Positions 62,768 to 64,000 of a stretch of 64,000 bases of DNA are shown here, piece by piece. The stretch is from Bowmanella dokdonensis (lineage in GTDB: Bacteria > Pseudomonadota > Gammaproteobacteria > Enterobacterales > Alteromonadaceae). The notes beneath the pieces were generated by a model that saw only the letters and a program-made list of their open reading frames with translations, was not told the DNA's origin and searched no databases. The position numbers and the translations under genes were made by a program. Numbering within the stretch: the first letter of the stretch is position 1; each line of letters begins with the position of its first letter. The stretch lies in the NCBI RefSeq assembly GCF_017254865.1, contig NZ_JAFKCV010000002.1, positions 477,837-541,836 of the forward strand. Direction: 5' to 3'.

Positions 62768-63866
62768 TCCCAACAGAGTCAGCCTCTGGCAGAGGCTGCA
62801 TATCGATTTGCCCCTGCTGTTGGGGTTACTGGTGTTGATGGGGGTGGGCCTGTTCGTTATCTTCAGCGCCGGTGGACAGGACTGGGATCTGATCAACCGC
62901 CAGCTCGTCAGGCTGGCCATTGCCCTGGCAGTGATGATTCTGGTCGCACAGATCCCCCCTCTGGTCTATCGCAGTCTGTCGATACATTTTTATATTGCCG
63001 GCCTGCTGCTGCTGGTGGCGGTGTTGGCATTCGGCGATATAGGCAAAGGCGCCCAACGATGGCTCGACCTGGGTTTTATGCGCTTTCAGCCTTCGGAGAT
63101 CATGAAACTGGCCGTGCCCATGATGATGGCCTGGTATATCAGCCGCTACAACCTGCCCCCGCGCTTTATGCATATACTGGCCGGCTTCGTCCTGGTGATG
63201 GTCCCCACGCTGTTGATTGCCAAACAACCGGATCTGGGCACCTCATTACTGATCGCCAGTTCTGGTCTTTTTGTGCTCTTTCTGGCCGGGGTCAGCTGGA
63301 AGTTGATAGGGTCGGTGGCGGTACTGCTGTCTGGCTTTACCCCCATAATGTGGTTCTTTCTGATGCAGGATTATCAGAAACAGCGGGTGCTGACCTTTTT
63401 GAACCCGGAGTCCGATCCGCTTGGCTCCGGCTATCACATTATCCAGTCCAAGATAGCCATCGGCTCCGGCGGCTATTCCGGCAAGGGCTGGCTGCACGGT
63501 ACCCAGTCACAACTGGAATTCCTGCCAGAACGACACACGGACTTTATCTTTGCCGTCTTCAGTGAGGAGTTCGGCTTTGTCGGCATCCTGGCCCTGCTTG
63601 TGTTGTATGGCTTTATCCTGATTCGGGGCATGACGATTGCGATGCGTGCCCAGGAAGCCTACAGTAAACTACTGGCCGGCAGTATCACCCTGACCTTCTT
63701 CGTGTATGTATTCGTCAATATGGGCATGGTGTCGGGGATCCTGCCTGTGGTTGGCGTCCCCCTGCCGCTGGTAAGCTATGGAGGCACATCCATGGTGACT
63801 TTGCTGGCCGGATTTGGCATGCTGATGTCTATCGGTACCCAGCGACGCCTGTTGTCGAGGCAATAA
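62748..63866 (+). CDS. mrdB: Peptidoglycan glycosyltransferase RodA
   Basis: A 372-aa SEDS-family membrane protein of about ten helices. Family motifs: KGAQRWLDLGFMRFQPSEIMKLAVPMMMAW, the catalytic-Asp region AKQPDLGTSLLI, SGGYSGKGWLHGTQSQLEFLPERHTDFIFAV and GVPLPLVSYGGTSMV. It polymerises lipid II for cell elongation with PBP2. The start overlaps mrdA. Confidence 0.97.
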   Translation: MKRSRIDPNRVSLWQRLHIDLPLLLGLLVLMGVGLFVIFSAGGQDWDLINRQLVRLAIALAVMILVAQIPPLVYRSLSIHFYIAGLLLLVAVLAFGDIGKGAQRWLDLGFMRFQPSEIMKLAVPMMMAWYISRYNLPPRFMHILAGFVLVMVPTLLIAKQPDLGTSLLIASSGLFVLFLAGVSWKLIGSVAVLLSGFTPIMWFFLMQDYQKQRVLTFLNPESDPLGSGYHIIQSKIAIGSGGYSGKGWLHGTQSQLEFLPERHTDFIFAVFSEEFGFVGILALLVLYGFILIRGMTIAMRAQEAYSKLLAGSITLTFFVYVFVNMGMVSGILPVVGVPLPLVSYGGTSMVTLLAGFGMLMSIGTQRRLLSRQ

Positions 63867-63898
63867 ACCGGAACAGAACAATAATAGTATTAGGATTA

Positions 63899-64000
63899 AT
63901 GAAAACCTTAGCGCTAATACTCTTTGTCATGCTGCTGAACGCCTGCGCCGTGCAACAGTCCGGGCGTTACAGCCAACGCCATGACTCCGCGCCCAAAAGG
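63899..64000 (+). CDS. rlpA: RlpA family lipoprotein (3' partial)
   Basis: The first 34 residues only: a lipoprotein signal with lipobox LNAC (Cys16), then SGRYSQRHDSAPK, the opening typical of RlpA septal lytic transglycosylases. Its position after mrdA-mrdB matches the conserved order. The gene continues beyond the window edge. Confidence 0.85.
   Translation, partial: MKTLALILFVMLLNACAVQQSGRYSQRHDSAPKR

Overview
The window is one contiguous piece of a bacterial chromosome, moderately GC-rich and densely coded on both strands. The gene complement (RecBCD without a ptrA gene between recC and recB, ComEC, DUF2062, an lptE-holA-nadD-rsfS-rlmH-mrdA-mrdB-rlpA block behind leuS, DUF1451, NnrU, XthA) points to a gammaproteobacterium. 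The family content looks most like marine or brackish Alteromonadales (Alteromonadaceae-like). That placement is inference from family recognition; no 16S or other marker gene is present.

Layout. 1-525: tail of a diguanylate cyclase. 655-3526: comEC and a DUF2062 membrane protein. 3530-12170: recC-recB-recD operon on the minus strand. 12354-15832: P-type cation ATPase and a PPK2-type polyphosphate kinase. 15926-18746: xthA, a CbiM-like membrane protein and a lipoprotein with an SxxK-like motif. 18743-21372: DUF4156 lipoprotein, periplasmic binding protein and membrane diguanylate cyclase. 21443-31758: accessory stretch of small enzymes, mostly on the minus strand: an AAC(3)-I-like acetyltransferase, two serine hydrolases, a truncated amidohydrolase behind GFA and cupin genes, SRPBCC and VOC proteins, an exported Nudix-like protein, NnrU, a frameshifted esterase, glutaminase and a CHMI-like tautomerase. 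31925-33462: ChaB, a membrane protein and a PfpI/DJ-1 protein.

33666-54226 is a large exopolysaccharide locus. A minus-strand operon starting at 50866 runs: outer-membrane barrel, Wza-like export protein, Wzc-like tyrosine autokinase, PHP-type (CpsB) phosphatase, WecG/TagA glycosyltransferase, two GT4 enzymes, Wzy-like polymerase, GT2, Wzx flippase and pyruvyl transferase. A WcaJ-like priming transferase is divergent from it, across a 643-bp regulatory gap holding two sigma-54-like sequences. A plus-strand operon (beta-helix protein, two unrelated sulfotransferases, GT2) converges on it, and an O-acyltransferase lies at the other end. Together they suggest a sulfated, pyruvylated and possibly acylated Wzx/Wzy-type polymer. 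54346-64000 is the conserved leuS-lptE-holA-nadD-rsfS-rlmH-mrdA-mrdB-rlpA housekeeping block; the window ends inside rlpA.

The most unusual DNA-level features are four tandem arrays of related heptamers. Each unit carries a stop codon in one orientation, and two arrays supply the stop codon of the adjacent gene (comEC, nadD). There is also a 271-bp MITE with perfect terminal inverted repeats inserted at a CTAG, where two convergent genes each still use the CTAG copy as their TAG stop. No CRISPR array, rRNA, tRNA or prophage was seen.
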